Virus record (IMG/VR): IMGVR_UViG_3300018405_000040
Location: 1-35,150 of that record
DNA: 35,150 bases
DNA from: a virus
Direction: 5' to 3' (one strand)
A program made the position numbers and the translations under genes. Below are positions 15,666 to 23,277 of this stretch, piece by piece. The notes under the pieces were generated by a model. The model was given only the letters and a program-made list of their open reading frames with translations. It did not search any database and was not told where the DNA came from. Every line of letters begins with the position of its first letter. Position 1 is the first letter of the stretch.

Positions 15666-17329
15666 TGCAGCAAGACGCCCGATCTATCCCCGTGGTCATC
15701 GACGGCCGCACCCATAAGGTGGTCAACAACGACCAGAAGATGGCCGGCGGCGGCCTGGAGGGCGCGGAGAAGTTGAGCCGCGAAATGCTGTCATGGCAGC
15801 CGGCCATCATCTCCCCTGACCAGCAGATAGCCGCCGACAAGGAGATGGCCGACGCCCGCACCAGCGACGCCGTCCAGAACATCGGCATGATGCGCGGGGC
15901 CAGCGCCACACACAAAGACTCGATCGTCGGGGCAGTCTACCGGCTCAACGCCAAGCCCAACGTCGAAGCGCTCCTGGGATATGGAGCGACCGACGAGTGG
16001 GCGGACGAGTTCCAGGTGGCGGTGGAGTCCCGTTTCAACCTCATTGCAGACAGCCCGAATAACTGGCTGGACGCCTCCCGGATGAACACTCTGACCAGCA
16101 TGGTGCGCCTTGCCATCGGGGTGTATTTCGTTCACGGGGAAGTGCTGGCAACGGCGGAGTGGATCAAGGACCCCCGACGCCCCTGCAGGACCGCGATCCA
16201 GATGGTGTCCCCGTTCCGCCTGAGCAACCCGCAAGGTGAGGCCGACAATGCCACTCTGCGCAGCGGGGTCCGCATAGATCCGACCTACGGGGCACCCCTC
16301 GGCTACTACATCAAGTCCACCTACCCCGGCGAAATCTTCAATATGGAGAACGCCTGGATATGGAAATACGTACCGGCGACCAAGCCGTGGGGACGCAAGC
16401 AGGTCATCCATATCCTGGAGCAGATGAACCCCAGCCAATCCCGGGGCATCTCTGAGATGGTCAGCGTCTTGAAAGACATGAGGATGACCAAGCGATTCAG
16501 TGAGATCACCTTGCAGAACGCCGTCGTCAACGCCAGTTATGCCGCCGTGGTCGAGTCCGACCTCCCCAGCGACATGATCTATGCGTCAATGGGGGCAGGG
16601 CAGAGCCTGGACGGCGCTACCCCTATGGCCGGGATGCTGGGGGAATACCTCACGGCGATGAATTCCTATCTGGCGTCAGCCAAGAACATCGCAGTCGACG
16701 GGGTGAAGATGCCCCACCTGTTCCCGGGCACGAAACTGAACCTCAAACCCATGGGCACCCCCGGCGGCGTCGGTACCGAGTTTGAGGCCAGCCTTTTGCG
16801 GCACATCGCCACCGGCCTCGGCCTGTCATACGAGCAACTGAGCCGCGACTACTCGCAGACCAACTATTCCAGCGCTCGAGCCACCATGGCGGAGACCTGG
16901 AAGTTCATGATGAGCCGAAAGAAGATGGTCGCGGACCGGTTCGCAACGGAGGTTTACACCCTCTGGCTGGAGGAGGAGATCCAGGCCGGCACCCTGCCGC
17001 TCCCCGGCAACATGACCCCCGATGAGTTCTACAAACCGATCGTGAAGGAGGCCATCAGCGCCTGTGATTGGATCGGCGCGTCACGCGGTCAGATAGATGA
17101 AGGGAAAGAGACGGACGCCGCGATCAAGCGGATGAACAGCAACCTCTCCACCCTGGAGATGGAGAGCGCGCGACTCGGCACCGACTGGCGGGACAACTTG
17201 AAGCAGATCGCCCGGGAGCAGAAAATGCGGAAACGCCTCGGCATCGACCCGCCACCAGCCGACCCATCCAAGCCGGCGGCACAAACCGCCACCGACGAAC
17301 AAGACAAACAGAAGGAAGACGAACAATGA
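15665..17329 (+). CDS. Portal protein, lambda gpB family (554 aa)
   Basis: Forms the dodecameric channel at the head vertex. Recognisable segments are GMMRGASATHKDSIVGAVYRLNAKP near residue 80, WLDASRMNTLTSMVRLAIGVYFVHGEVLA near 140, and FEASLLRHIATGLGLSYEQLSRDYSQTNYSSARATMAETWKFMMSRKK near 375-420, the most conserved stretch of lambda-type portals. The C-terminal 80 residues are charged and disordered-looking (PPPADPSKPAAQTATDEQDKQ). The start overlaps the gpW-like stop, and the end overlaps the protease gene as ATGA. Length is close to lambda B (533). Confidence 0.92.
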   Translation: MQQDARSIPVVIDGRTHKVVNNDQKMAGGGLEGAEKLSREMLSWQPAIISPDQQIAADKEMADARTSDAVQNIGMMRGASATHKDSIVGAVYRLNAKPNVEALLGYGATDEWADEFQVAVESRFNLIADSPNNWLDASRMNTLTSMVRLAIGVYFVHGEVLATAEWIKDPRRPCRTAIQMVSPFRLSNPQGEADNATLRSGVRIDPTYGAPLGYYIKSTYPGEIFNMENAWIWKYVPATKPWGRKQVIHILEQMNPSQSRGISEMVSVLKDMRMTKRFSEITLQNAVVNASYAAVVESDLPSDMIYASMGAGQSLDGATPMAGMLGEYLTAMNSYLASAKNIAVDGVKMPHLFPGTKLNLKPMGTPGGVGTEFEASLLRHIATGLGLSYEQLSRDYSQTNYSSARATMAETWKFMMSRKKMVADRFATEVYTLWLEEEIQAGTLPLPGNMTPDEFYKPIVKEAISACDWIGASRGQIDEGKETDAAIKRMNSNLSTLEMESARLGTDWRDNLKQIAREQKMRKRLGIDPPPADPSKPAAQTATDEQDKQKEDEQ

Positions 17330-18639
17330 GCCTGACATCCGCGACCAACGCCATTCAGCGGCTTTCTCTCAACCCGATCATGGTGGCGGGGCACATGACC
17401 AGCATCGCCCAGGATCTGTCCAAGCTGGCGGCAGAGGATGAGGCGAGCGCCCAGGTTCGGGCAAAAGAGGTCATGACCGCCCTGTGCGAGGCCTACGGGT
17501 TCAACCCCAACACCCAATCCAAGCCGTTCGCCTTCCAGGACGGGCTGGCGGTGATCCCGGTCCACGGCACCCTGTTGAACCGCTTCGGGGCCTGCTACGG
17601 CTACGTGACCGGCTACTCCTTCCTCCGCCGCCAGCGCGAGGCGGCCATGCAGGACCCGGACGTCAAGCACATCATTTATGATTGCAACTCCGGCGGCGGG
17701 GAGGCGGCGGGGTGCATGGAGTTCGCCCAGGAGTCCTTCGAGATGCGGGGCATCAAGCCCTCCACGGCCATCGTCGACTCCAACTGTTACAGCGCCTGTT
17801 TCGCCATAGCGAGCGGGTGCGACCAGATCATCGTCACTCCGTCAGGCGGGGCAGGGTCGATCGGCGTCCTCTCCATGCACGTAGACGTCTCCAAGATGCT
17901 GGATAACTTCGGCGTCAAGATCACCCCGCTCCACAAGGGCGACCACAAAGTCCAGGGCAACCCGTTTGAGGAATTGAGCGACGACGCCCGCGCCAGCATC
18001 GAGGCGAGCATCGGCCACACCTATGACCGATTCACCACCCTGGTGGCCCAAAATCGCAATATGGACGTGAAAACTGTCATCGATACCCAGGCCCGTTGCT
18101 ATAATGCCGACGCCGCACTGGAATTAGGCCTTATCGATGGTGTAGCATCGCCAATGGAAGCCATCCGCGTAATTCTGTCGGGCGGCAGCACTTCTACCAC
18201 TGAAACAGGGGAAAACCTGATGCCATTCACTCCCGAGGAACAAGCGGAGGTCCAGAAAGCAGAGCGCGATCGCATCTCGGCTATCACGACCTGCGAACAT
18301 GCCACCGGCCGCTCCAAGCTGGCAAACCATCTGGCTTTCAACACCAGCATGAGTGCTGCAGACGCGACCGCCATCCTGTCCGCGTCCGCGACCGAAGCTG
18401 CTGTCGCTCCGGTTGTCACCACCGCCGCGACCACTACCGCCGCGACCACTACCGCCCCGGCTGTGACCACCACCACCGCCGCCGCGACCACCAATTTCCA
18501 GACTGCCATGGACCAAGGCGACCATCCGAATGTCGGGGCTGACGCCGCAGCGTCCGGCCAGGACGCGGAAAAAGATCAGGCAGACGAGCTGATGTCCGCT
18601 TACTCGGCGCAGACCGGCTACAAGTTCGACAAGAAATAA
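17326..18639 (+). CDS. Head maturation protease, lambda gpC / S49 family (437 aa)
   Basis: A SppA-like serine protease that processes the prohead. The N-terminal strand FQDGLAVIPVHGTL leads into the NSGGGEAAG loop (121-129). The likely nucleophile is Ser156 in NCYSACFAIASGCD, and the general base is Lys208 in GDHKVQGNPFEEL, aligned with the SA and SHKVDGNP motifs of lambda gpC. After residue 290 the protease ends and a scaffold-like region begins, with a Thr/Ala-rich linker (about 360-390) and a charged C-terminus. Length is almost that of lambda C (439). The start overlaps the portal stop. Confidence 0.92.
   Translation: MSLTSATNAIQRLSLNPIMVAGHMTSIAQDLSKLAAEDEASAQVRAKEVMTALCEAYGFNPNTQSKPFAFQDGLAVIPVHGTLLNRFGACYGYVTGYSFLRRQREAAMQDPDVKHIIYDCNSGGGEAAGCMEFAQESFEMRGIKPSTAIVDSNCYSACFAIASGCDQIIVTPSGGAGSIGVLSMHVDVSKMLDNFGVKITPLHKGDHKVQGNPFEELSDDARASIEASIGHTYDRFTTLVAQNRNMDVKTVIDTQARCYNADAALELGLIDGVASPMEAIRVILSGGSTSTTETGENLMPFTPEEQAEVQKAERDRISAITTCEHATGRSKLANHLAFNTSMSAADATAILSASATEAAVAPVVTTAATTTAATTTAPAVTTTTAAATTNFQTAMDQGDHPNVGADAAASGQDAEKDQADELMSAYSAQTGYKFDKK
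18220..18639 (+). CDS. Nested scaffold protein inside the protease gene (Nu3-like, 139 aa)
   Basis: An in-frame ATG at 18220 (residue 299 of the protease) has AGGGGA seven bases upstream and lies where lambda Nu3 starts within C. The product, MPFTPEEQAEVQKAERDRIS onward, is helical and charged. It has a Thr/Ala-rich flexible middle and a C-terminal DQADELMSAYSAQTGYKFDKK that could bind capsid subunits. No separate scaffold gene is seen between protease and capsid genes, which supports this reading. Internal initiation is inferred from sequence and from lambda. Confidence 0.7.
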   Translation: MPFTPEEQAEVQKAERDRISAITTCEHATGRSKLANHLAFNTSMSAADATAILSASATEAAVAPVVTTAATTTAATTTAPAVTTTTAAATTNFQTAMDQGDHPNVGADAAASGQDAEKDQADELMSAYSAQTGYKFDKK

Positions 18640-18649
18640 GGGGCTCGAC

Positions 18650-19030
18650 ATGCCCAACGTAAATCCCCCCTTCCAGATGGCAGGGAACGAAAGCCTCGGC
18701 TCCTATGAGCCGGTCCACCTCTTCGCTGGCGAGAAAGAGATCGTCACCGAGAGTTTCACCGTCGGTGCAGACCTCGCGCAATATGAGGTGTTCGCCCAGA
18801 ACGCCGCCGGGGCCGCCGTGAAGCTGGATCCGGCCGCTGTTGACAGCACCAACAAGGCGATCGGTGTCACCTGCTATGCAGTGACCCTTGCCAACGGCGG
18901 GAAAGTCTCTGGTTACACCAGCGCTTTCCTGAATCACGAAGCCCTGGTGTGGCCTGCCGCACTAGATACCCTCGAGGAACGCCGGACTGCCATGCGCGGT
19001 ACCGAAGTCCGCGTCGGCACTGTTCTGTAA
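18650..19030 (+). CDS. Head decoration protein, lambda gpD family (126 aa)
   Basis: Trimeric cement protein that stabilises the expanded capsid. The pattern LFAGEKEIVTESFTVGADLAQYEVFAQNAAGAAVKLDP...AIGVTCYAV and the ending LDTLEERRTAMRGTEVRVGTVL match the gpD/HDPD family; the flexible N-terminus (MPNVNPPFQMAGNE) is also expected. AGGGGC lies upstream of the ATG. It stands between protease/scaffold and major capsid protein as in lambda, and is slightly longer than lambda D (110). Confidence 0.9.
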   Translation: MPNVNPPFQMAGNESLGSYEPVHLFAGEKEIVTESFTVGADLAQYEVFAQNAAGAAVKLDPAAVDSTNKAIGVTCYAVTLANGGKVSGYTSAFLNHEALVWPAALDTLEERRTAMRGTEVRVGTVL

Positions 19031-19040
19031 GGAGTCATCA

Positions 19041-20084
19041 ATGGCAGGTCTGTACCCCACCGTTAAGCTGGTTGAAGTCCAGCAGCAATTCAAAACGCTG
19101 CCCGCGTTTTACCTGACCTTCTTTGGTCGCCAGATCAACTTTGAAGAAGACAAAATCGCCTTCGACAAAGTCTCTGTGAACTACAAGCGCCTCGCTCCGT
19201 TCGTCGCGCCCAACGTGCAAGGCCGCGTGATCCGCGAGAAGGGCTTCCGTCGTGAATCCTTCTCCCCGGCTTACGTCAAGCCCAAGCATGTGGTCGACCC
19301 GACCCTGATCATCCCGGTACAGCCGGGCGAGCAGCCGGGTACCGGCACCAAGACCCTGGCCCAGCGTCGCGCTGCAGTGGTAACCCACCTGCTGCGGGTC
19401 CAGAAGACCATGGTTGAAAACCGTTGTGAGTGGATGGCCGCCCAAGCTGCGCTGTTCGGTTATGTCGACGTCGAAGGCGAAGACTACCCGAAAACCCGCG
19501 TCGACTTCGGCCGTGACCCGTCTCTGACCGTCACCACCGACTGGTCGGCAGGTGCCACCCCCACCCCGCTGAAAGACATCTATGCCGCTCGCAAGAACGC
19601 CAATGACAAGTCGATGGCAGGGGTAACCATCTCCCAGATCCTCTTCGGGCAGGAAGCCTGGGACATGTTCTATGCGGCAGAGAAAGCCACCCTCAAGGAC
19701 CTGATGGACAAGAACCAGGGCGGCTCCCGCAGCGAAGTCACCAAGCTCTGGGATGGCTTCGAGGGCGTGGAATACCTGGGCTCTATCTCCGGCAGTGAGG
19801 GCGGCGGTCGTCTGGACTTCTTCCTGAACACCCAGAAATACACGGCGGCCGACGGCACCAGCCAGTACCTGCAGCCGCAGAACAGCGTCCACGGCATCAG
19901 CCCGGCCATCGATGGTGTGCGCTGCTTCGGTGCCATCATGGACGCCGACGCAGGCTATCAGCCGATGATGAACTACCCCAAAAACTGGAAGAGTGACGAC
20001 CCCAGCGTGGAGTATCTGATGACTCAGAGTGCGCCGCTGATGGTCCCCGGTGATCCCAACGCCTCTTTCCTGATCTTGGCGTAA
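19041..20084 (+). CDS. Major capsid protein, lambda gpE family (347 aa)
   Basis: HK97-fold shell protein. The family features are LPAFYLTFFGRQINFEEDKIAFDKVSVNYKRLAPFVAPNVQG, then FSPAYVKPKHVVDP, and at the end GVRCFGAIMDADAGYQPMMNYPKNWKSDDPSVEYLMTQSAPLMVPGDPNASFLI. The gene has the strongest ribosome binding site of the block (TAAGGAG, seven bases before ATG), as expected for the most abundant virion protein. Length matches lambda E (341). A hairpin follows the stop codon. Confidence 0.94.
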   Translation: MAGLYPTVKLVEVQQQFKTLPAFYLTFFGRQINFEEDKIAFDKVSVNYKRLAPFVAPNVQGRVIREKGFRRESFSPAYVKPKHVVDPTLIIPVQPGEQPGTGTKTLAQRRAAVVTHLLRVQKTMVENRCEWMAAQAALFGYVDVEGEDYPKTRVDFGRDPSLTVTTDWSAGATPTPLKDIYAARKNANDKSMAGVTISQILFGQEAWDMFYAAEKATLKDLMDKNQGGSRSEVTKLWDGFEGVEYLGSISGSEGGGRLDFFLNTQKYTAADGTSQYLQPQNSVHGISPAIDGVRCFGAIMDADAGYQPMMNYPKNWKSDDPSVEYLMTQSAPLMVPGDPNASFLILA

Positions 20085-20090
20085 ACCCTG

Positions 20091-20118
20091 ATGCCCGGGA
20101 AACCGGGCATTTCCTATT
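20091..20118 (+). terminator. GAAA-tetraloop hairpin after the capsid gene (weak terminator)
   Basis: ATGCCCGG and CCGGGCAT form a perfect 8-bp stem around a GAAA tetraloop. The following TTCCTATT is a poor T-run, so it may be a partial terminator or an mRNA-stabilising 3' end that raises capsid output over downstream genes. Confidence 0.6.
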
Positions 20119-20133
20119 ACCAGGAGATCCTAC

Positions 20134-20493
20134 ATGCCGATCCGTAAAACAACCGGCGCCCTGCACCTTGTACGTGCCGGCAAGCGCACCGTCATTGAGC
20201 CCAATACCGTGGTCGAGCTGACCGAGGATGAGCTCAAGAAAATCGAACGCATCAACCCGCTTTGCTTGGTCACTGTGACCGAAGCCGAGGCGGACAAGTG
20301 GGTAGCAGCGAACCGTCCTCACAAAACCGAAGAGGCCGCCCGCGCCGAAGCAGAAGCCAAGGCCGAAGAAGCCGCCCGGGCCGAAGCAGAAGCCAAGGCC
20401 GAAGCCGAAGCCAAGGCCGAAGCCGAAGCCAAGGCCAAAGCCAAGGCCGGCGGCAAGGGCAAAGGCAGCACCAGCGCCGATGACGAGCTGTGA
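20134..20493 (+). CDS. gpFI-position protein with Ala/Glu/Lys repeats (119 aa)
   Basis: CAGGAG precedes the ATG. Residues 1-60 form a small beta-rich domain (KTTGALHLVRAGKRTVIEPNTVVELTEDELKKI). Residues about 67-105 are Ala, Glu and Lys repeats (AARAEAEAKAEE twice, then AEAEAKAE units), predicted as one long helix. The tail is GGKGKG...SADDEL. Lambda FI occupies the same place after the capsid gene and is of similar length (132), and assists terminase binding to proheads. The equivalence here rests on position and composition, not on clear sequence similarity. Confidence 0.75.
   Translation: MPIRKTTGALHLVRAGKRTVIEPNTVVELTEDELKKIERINPLCLVTVTEAEADKWVAANRPHKTEEAARAEAEAKAEEAARAEAEAKAEAEAKAEAEAKAKAKAGGKGKGSTSADDEL
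20341..20450. repeat. In-frame tandem repeats coding AEAEAKAE
   Basis: Units built on GCCGAAGCAGAAGCCAAG recur throughout this stretch of the gpFI-position gene, first as 36-base blocks and then as shorter units ending in GCCAAAGCCAAGGCC. All are multiples of three, so copy changes would alter helix length without breaking the frame. Confidence 0.7.
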
Positions 20494-20496
20494 TCC

Positions 20497-20850
20497 ATGG
20501 GGATCGCTGAGATAAAAGCGAACGCCAGAAGGGCCCTTCACGGGGCCCTATCTGTACCTGCGACCTGGACTAGCGCACTGACCGGCGAGACTAAGGCGGT
20601 GACAGTGCGCTGGCACAACAAGCAGGCGCTACGAGGCGAGCTGTCCGACGGTGGATACGCCCAGATGCTGGAGACCCAGGACCGACTGGTGTTCAACATG
20701 GAGGAGCTGGCCACCCTGCAGATCACCCTGGCCAGGGGCGACAAGATCCTGATGCCCCCCATCTATGAGAACGCCGAATTGCAGATCGAGGAGATGGAGG
20801 AGATCACCGGCCCCATCGAGCAAATCTGGCAATCAGTGAGGACCAGATAA
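20497..20850 (+). CDS. Head-tail connector, gpFII-position protein (117 aa)
   Basis: A small beta-rich protein (SVPATWTSALTGETKAVTVRWHNKQ..., LVFNMEELATLQITLARGDKILMPP) ending in an acidic helix (ELQIEEMEEITGPIEQIWQSV). It has the same length as lambda FII (117), which adds to gpW to make the tail-attachment site, and lies in the same place. The sequence resemblance is not strong by eye. The ribosome binding site is weak and the start is three bases after the upstream stop, so coupling is likely. The stop overlaps the next start (TAATG). Confidence 0.72.
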   Translation: MGIAEIKANARRALHGALSVPATWTSALTGETKAVTVRWHNKQALRGELSDGGYAQMLETQDRLVFNMEELATLQITLARGDKILMPPIYENAELQIEEMEEITGPIEQIWQSVRTR

Positions 20851-21455
20851 TGCGCATCACCAGCACCGGATTGGAGGAGCTGGGGGCATTCTTTGAGCGG
20901 GCCCCTGACATCGCCACGCAGGCGGCCAGGATGGCCATCAACGACGTGGCCCAGGGCAGCGGCATGAAGCTTATCAAAGGGAAGATGACCGACGAGATAG
21001 ACTTCCCCACCGGCTACCTGAGCGCGGATAAGCTGGGCGTCGCAAAGCGCGCCAGAAACACGGACCTCGAGGCCATCATTGTCGGGCGGAAGCGGGCCAC
21101 CAGCCTCGCCCGATTTTCCAATAGCCGGGTTCCAGGAAAGGCACCGGTCACGGTCACCGTCCGCAAGGGCCGCACCGTCACTATGCGAAACGCCTTCATC
21201 GTCCGCCTCAACGCGGGCGCATCCCTCACCGAAGATAAATATAACCTCGGTTTGGCGGTGCGCTTGAAAGAGGGCGAAACCCTCAACAAGAAAACCGACC
21301 ACCGCTCCTGGCTGGTCCCCGGCAAGGTGGCGCTGCTCTACGGCCCCTCTGTTGATCAGGTTTTCTCCGAAGTGGCAGATGACGTCCTGGACCCGATCGG
21401 TGATATGGTAGGGGCTGAGTTCTTCCGACAATTCGCGAGACTTTCAAATGGCTGA
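20850..21455 (+). CDS. Minor tail protein, gpZ-like (201 aa)
   Basis: The sequence GLEELGAFFERAPDIATQAARMAINDVAQGSGMKLIKGKMTDEIDFPTGYL, with later SLARFSNSRV..PVTVTVRKGRTVTMRNAFIVRL, follows the prophage minor tail protein Z / neck family. In lambda, Z is needed to form tails competent to join heads. Length (201) is close to lambda Z (192). It starts within the stop of the connector gene and overlaps the next gene by eight bases. Confidence 0.8.
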   Translation: MRITSTGLEELGAFFERAPDIATQAARMAINDVAQGSGMKLIKGKMTDEIDFPTGYLSADKLGVAKRARNTDLEAIIVGRKRATSLARFSNSRVPGKAPVTVTVRKGRTVTMRNAFIVRLNAGASLTEDKYNLGLAVRLKEGETLNKKTDHRSWLVPGKVALLYGPSVDQVFSEVADDVLDPIGDMVGAEFFRQFARLSNG

Positions 21456-21969
21456 TCATCTCCGCTTGCAGATCCTCAAGGCGCTGACCACGCACCTGGA
21501 GGGGATCTATCCGGACAACGACGAGGAATACACCCACGACCTCCGAGGTCGGGTGTTCCGAGGGCGCAACCGTTTCGGCGCCCAAGAAGGCAGGACCGCC
21601 ATGCTTTCCCTCCTGGAGGCAAAATCGGTCGAGTTCGGCAACTTTGCAGATGAGGAGAAATCCTATCGAAAGGATACCTGGGTCATCCTGTTGCAGGGCT
21701 GGGCCGAGGATGACGCCCAGAACCCCACGGATCCGGTTTATGCGCTGCTGGGGGATGTCGAGAGGCGTTTGTCTGATATAGTAGCCGTGCAAGAAGGGTC
21801 GAACGCTCCCAAATGGCCGGGCGTCTACAACCTGGGAGGTCTGATCGCCGGCATGGCCTTGAGCCAGCCGATAGTCAGACCACCAGAAGATGGGCTGTCT
21901 GACCGCGCATTTTTCTACATGCCGGTCCAGATTACATTGGCCTCAAACATCAAACAGCCAAAAGGGTAA
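21448..21969 (+). CDS. Tail terminator/completion protein in gpU position (173 aa)
   Basis: An alpha/beta protein starting with a helix (LRLQILKALTTHLEGIYPDN), a strand rich in Gly and Arg (HDLRGRVFRGRNRFG), a strand with VILLQGWAEDD, then the helix DPVYALLGDVERRLSDIV. That layout fits phage tail-terminator proteins. Its place between the Z-like and tube genes is that of lambda U, which caps tail polymerisation. The sequence itself is too divergent to name by eye, so the assignment is mainly positional. The start overlaps the end of the Z-like gene. Confidence 0.7.
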   Translation: MADHLRLQILKALTTHLEGIYPDNDEEYTHDLRGRVFRGRNRFGAQEGRTAMLSLLEAKSVEFGNFADEEKSYRKDTWVILLQGWAEDDAQNPTDPVYALLGDVERRLSDIVAVQEGSNAPKWPGVYNLGGLIAGMALSQPIVRPPEDGLSDRAFFYMPVQITLASNIKQPKG

Positions 21970-21975
21970 AAGCTG

Positions 21976-23124
21976 ATGGATAACTCCCAACAAACGCAAT
22001 TTTATACGCTTGGCCGCGGCAAGGTTTATCTCGACCTTTTCAAGCCCGGCACCAACACCGGCACGGGTGAGCGCTACCTGGGCAACACCCCGGAAGTCAG
22101 TCTGACCACCGAGACCGAGGTGCTGGATCACTTCAACAGTGACGCGGGTATCCGCGAGAAAGACCTGACAGTGCTGCTGGAATCCAGCCGTGGCGGGGCC
22201 TTCGCCACCGATGTGATCTCCAAGGAAAACGTCGCGATGTTCTTCATGGGCGACGTGGACAGCTCCACCATGATGGAGCTCCCTGACCAGCGCGAGGCTT
22301 TCAAGTCCTGGGTGCTCGGCCGCACCCTGCAACTGGGCACCACGGACGTCTCCCCGACCGGCGCCCGCAATATCACCAACTTGGTGATCGGTATTGCGGA
22401 CGCCTCCCTGACCCTGGATCTGTCCGGGGACATCAACTCGAACCCGAACGTTACCGTGATCCCGCTGTCCGGCAGCGCGACCGCCGATCTGGCCATGGGC
22501 CGTCTGTACCTGGAGCCCACCAGCTCCGAGCTGACTGCCAACAAGCAGATCGTCGCCCAGTTCGACATCGAGGCCCAGTCCCGCAGCGTGGTCCTGGCCA
22601 AAAACGAGATGATGTACGGTGCTCTGCGCTACATCGCAGATAACCCGGTCGGCGAAAACCGCGACATGTTCTTCCCGAAAGTGGCACTGACCCCCGACGG
22701 TGATTACAACCTCAAGGGTGATGACTGGCAAACCATGGGCTTCTCCTTCTCCGCGCTCAAGCTGGGGAACCATAGCCTCGTCTATGTCGACATCCGCGAA
22801 TCCGCCAACGAGCAGGGGCAGGTCCCGTCTGACGTCCGCACCGTCAACGTCGTGGCAGCGGCCAGCGCCGGCCCGGCCAACACTCCGATCCAGTACACCG
22901 TCACCGTGCGCGATGGCAACAACAACGCCGTGGCCGGCGAGGCGGTTACCATCACTGCATCGAACGGCGGGGTCATCTCTGACGCCAGCGAGAATACCGG
23001 TCTCAACGGCAAGGTCGTCGGCACGGTCAATCTGGCCGCCGCGGGCTCTACCACTGTCACCGCTACTGTGACCACTGCTGCAGGCCCGGTATCCGGCTCC
23101 AGCCAGTTGATCACTTTCAGCTAA
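21976..23124 (+). CDS. Major tail tube protein with C-terminal Ig-like domain (382 aa)
   Basis: The first 270 residues are a beta-rich tube domain (FYTLGRGKVYLDLFKPGTNTGTGERYLGNTPEVSLTTETEVLDHFNS). The last 100 or so (VNVVAAASAGPANTPIQYTVTVRDGNNNAVAGEAVTITASNGG...GKVVGTVNLAAAGSTTVTATVTT) are a bacterial Ig-like Big_1-type domain. Lambda V also carries a C-terminal Ig-like domain on its tube, so this is an equivalent surface decoration that may bind cell-surface sugars. The gene is followed by a large hairpin and a terminator, consistent with a separately abundant message. Confidence 0.85.
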   Translation: MDNSQQTQFYTLGRGKVYLDLFKPGTNTGTGERYLGNTPEVSLTTETEVLDHFNSDAGIREKDLTVLLESSRGGAFATDVISKENVAMFFMGDVDSSTMMELPDQREAFKSWVLGRTLQLGTTDVSPTGARNITNLVIGIADASLTLDLSGDINSNPNVTVIPLSGSATADLAMGRLYLEPTSSELTANKQIVAQFDIEAQSRSVVLAKNEMMYGALRYIADNPVGENRDMFFPKVALTPDGDYNLKGDDWQTMGFSFSALKLGNHSLVYVDIRESANEQGQVPSDVRTVNVVAAASAGPANTPIQYTVTVRDGNNNAVAGEAVTITASNGGVISDASENTGLNGKVVGTVNLAAAGSTTVTATVTTAAGPVSGSSQLITFS

Positions 23125-23131
23125 CAGGTGC

Positions 23132-23185
23132 GTCGGGCGGGCGGTGTTCCACCATCCTGGGGGTCTCCGCCACCGCCTGCTCGAC
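23132..23185 (+). other. Large RNA hairpin after the tail tube gene
   Basis: GTCGGGCGGGCGGTG (23132-23146) can pair with CACCGCCTGCTCGAC (23171-23185) as a 15-bp RNA stem with two G-U wobbles around a 24-base loop. It lies just after the tube stop codon and before the terminator, and could block 3' exonucleases. Confidence 0.5.
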
Positions 23186-23192
23186 AAACAGC

Positions 23193-23215
23193 AAAGCGCC
23201 TTCGGGCGCTTTTCT
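23193..23215 (+). terminator. Rho-independent terminator after the tail tube gene
   Basis: AAAGCGCC and GGCGCTTT pair around a TTCG tetraloop and run into TTTTCTCG. It separates the abundant tube message from the chaperone and tape-measure genes. A possible extended -10 (TGC TACAGT, 23240-23248) follows but lacks a -35. Confidence 0.8.
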
Positions 23216-23277
23216 CGTTCCCAGGCGGGCCCCTCCCCGTGCTACAGTAGGGCGTGGAAAAACAGGAGACCACTGAC

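Noticed and set aside
21943-23187. Minus-strand open frame of 414 codons opposite the tube gene
   Set aside because: Composition is typical of antisense frames (Gly, Val, His, Gln rich) and it contains no family motif.
23220-23277. Promoter with extended -10 before the tail chaperone gene
   Set aside because: TGCTACAGT fits an extended -10, but no -35 hexamer is present at 16-18 bp; kept only as a remark in a finding.
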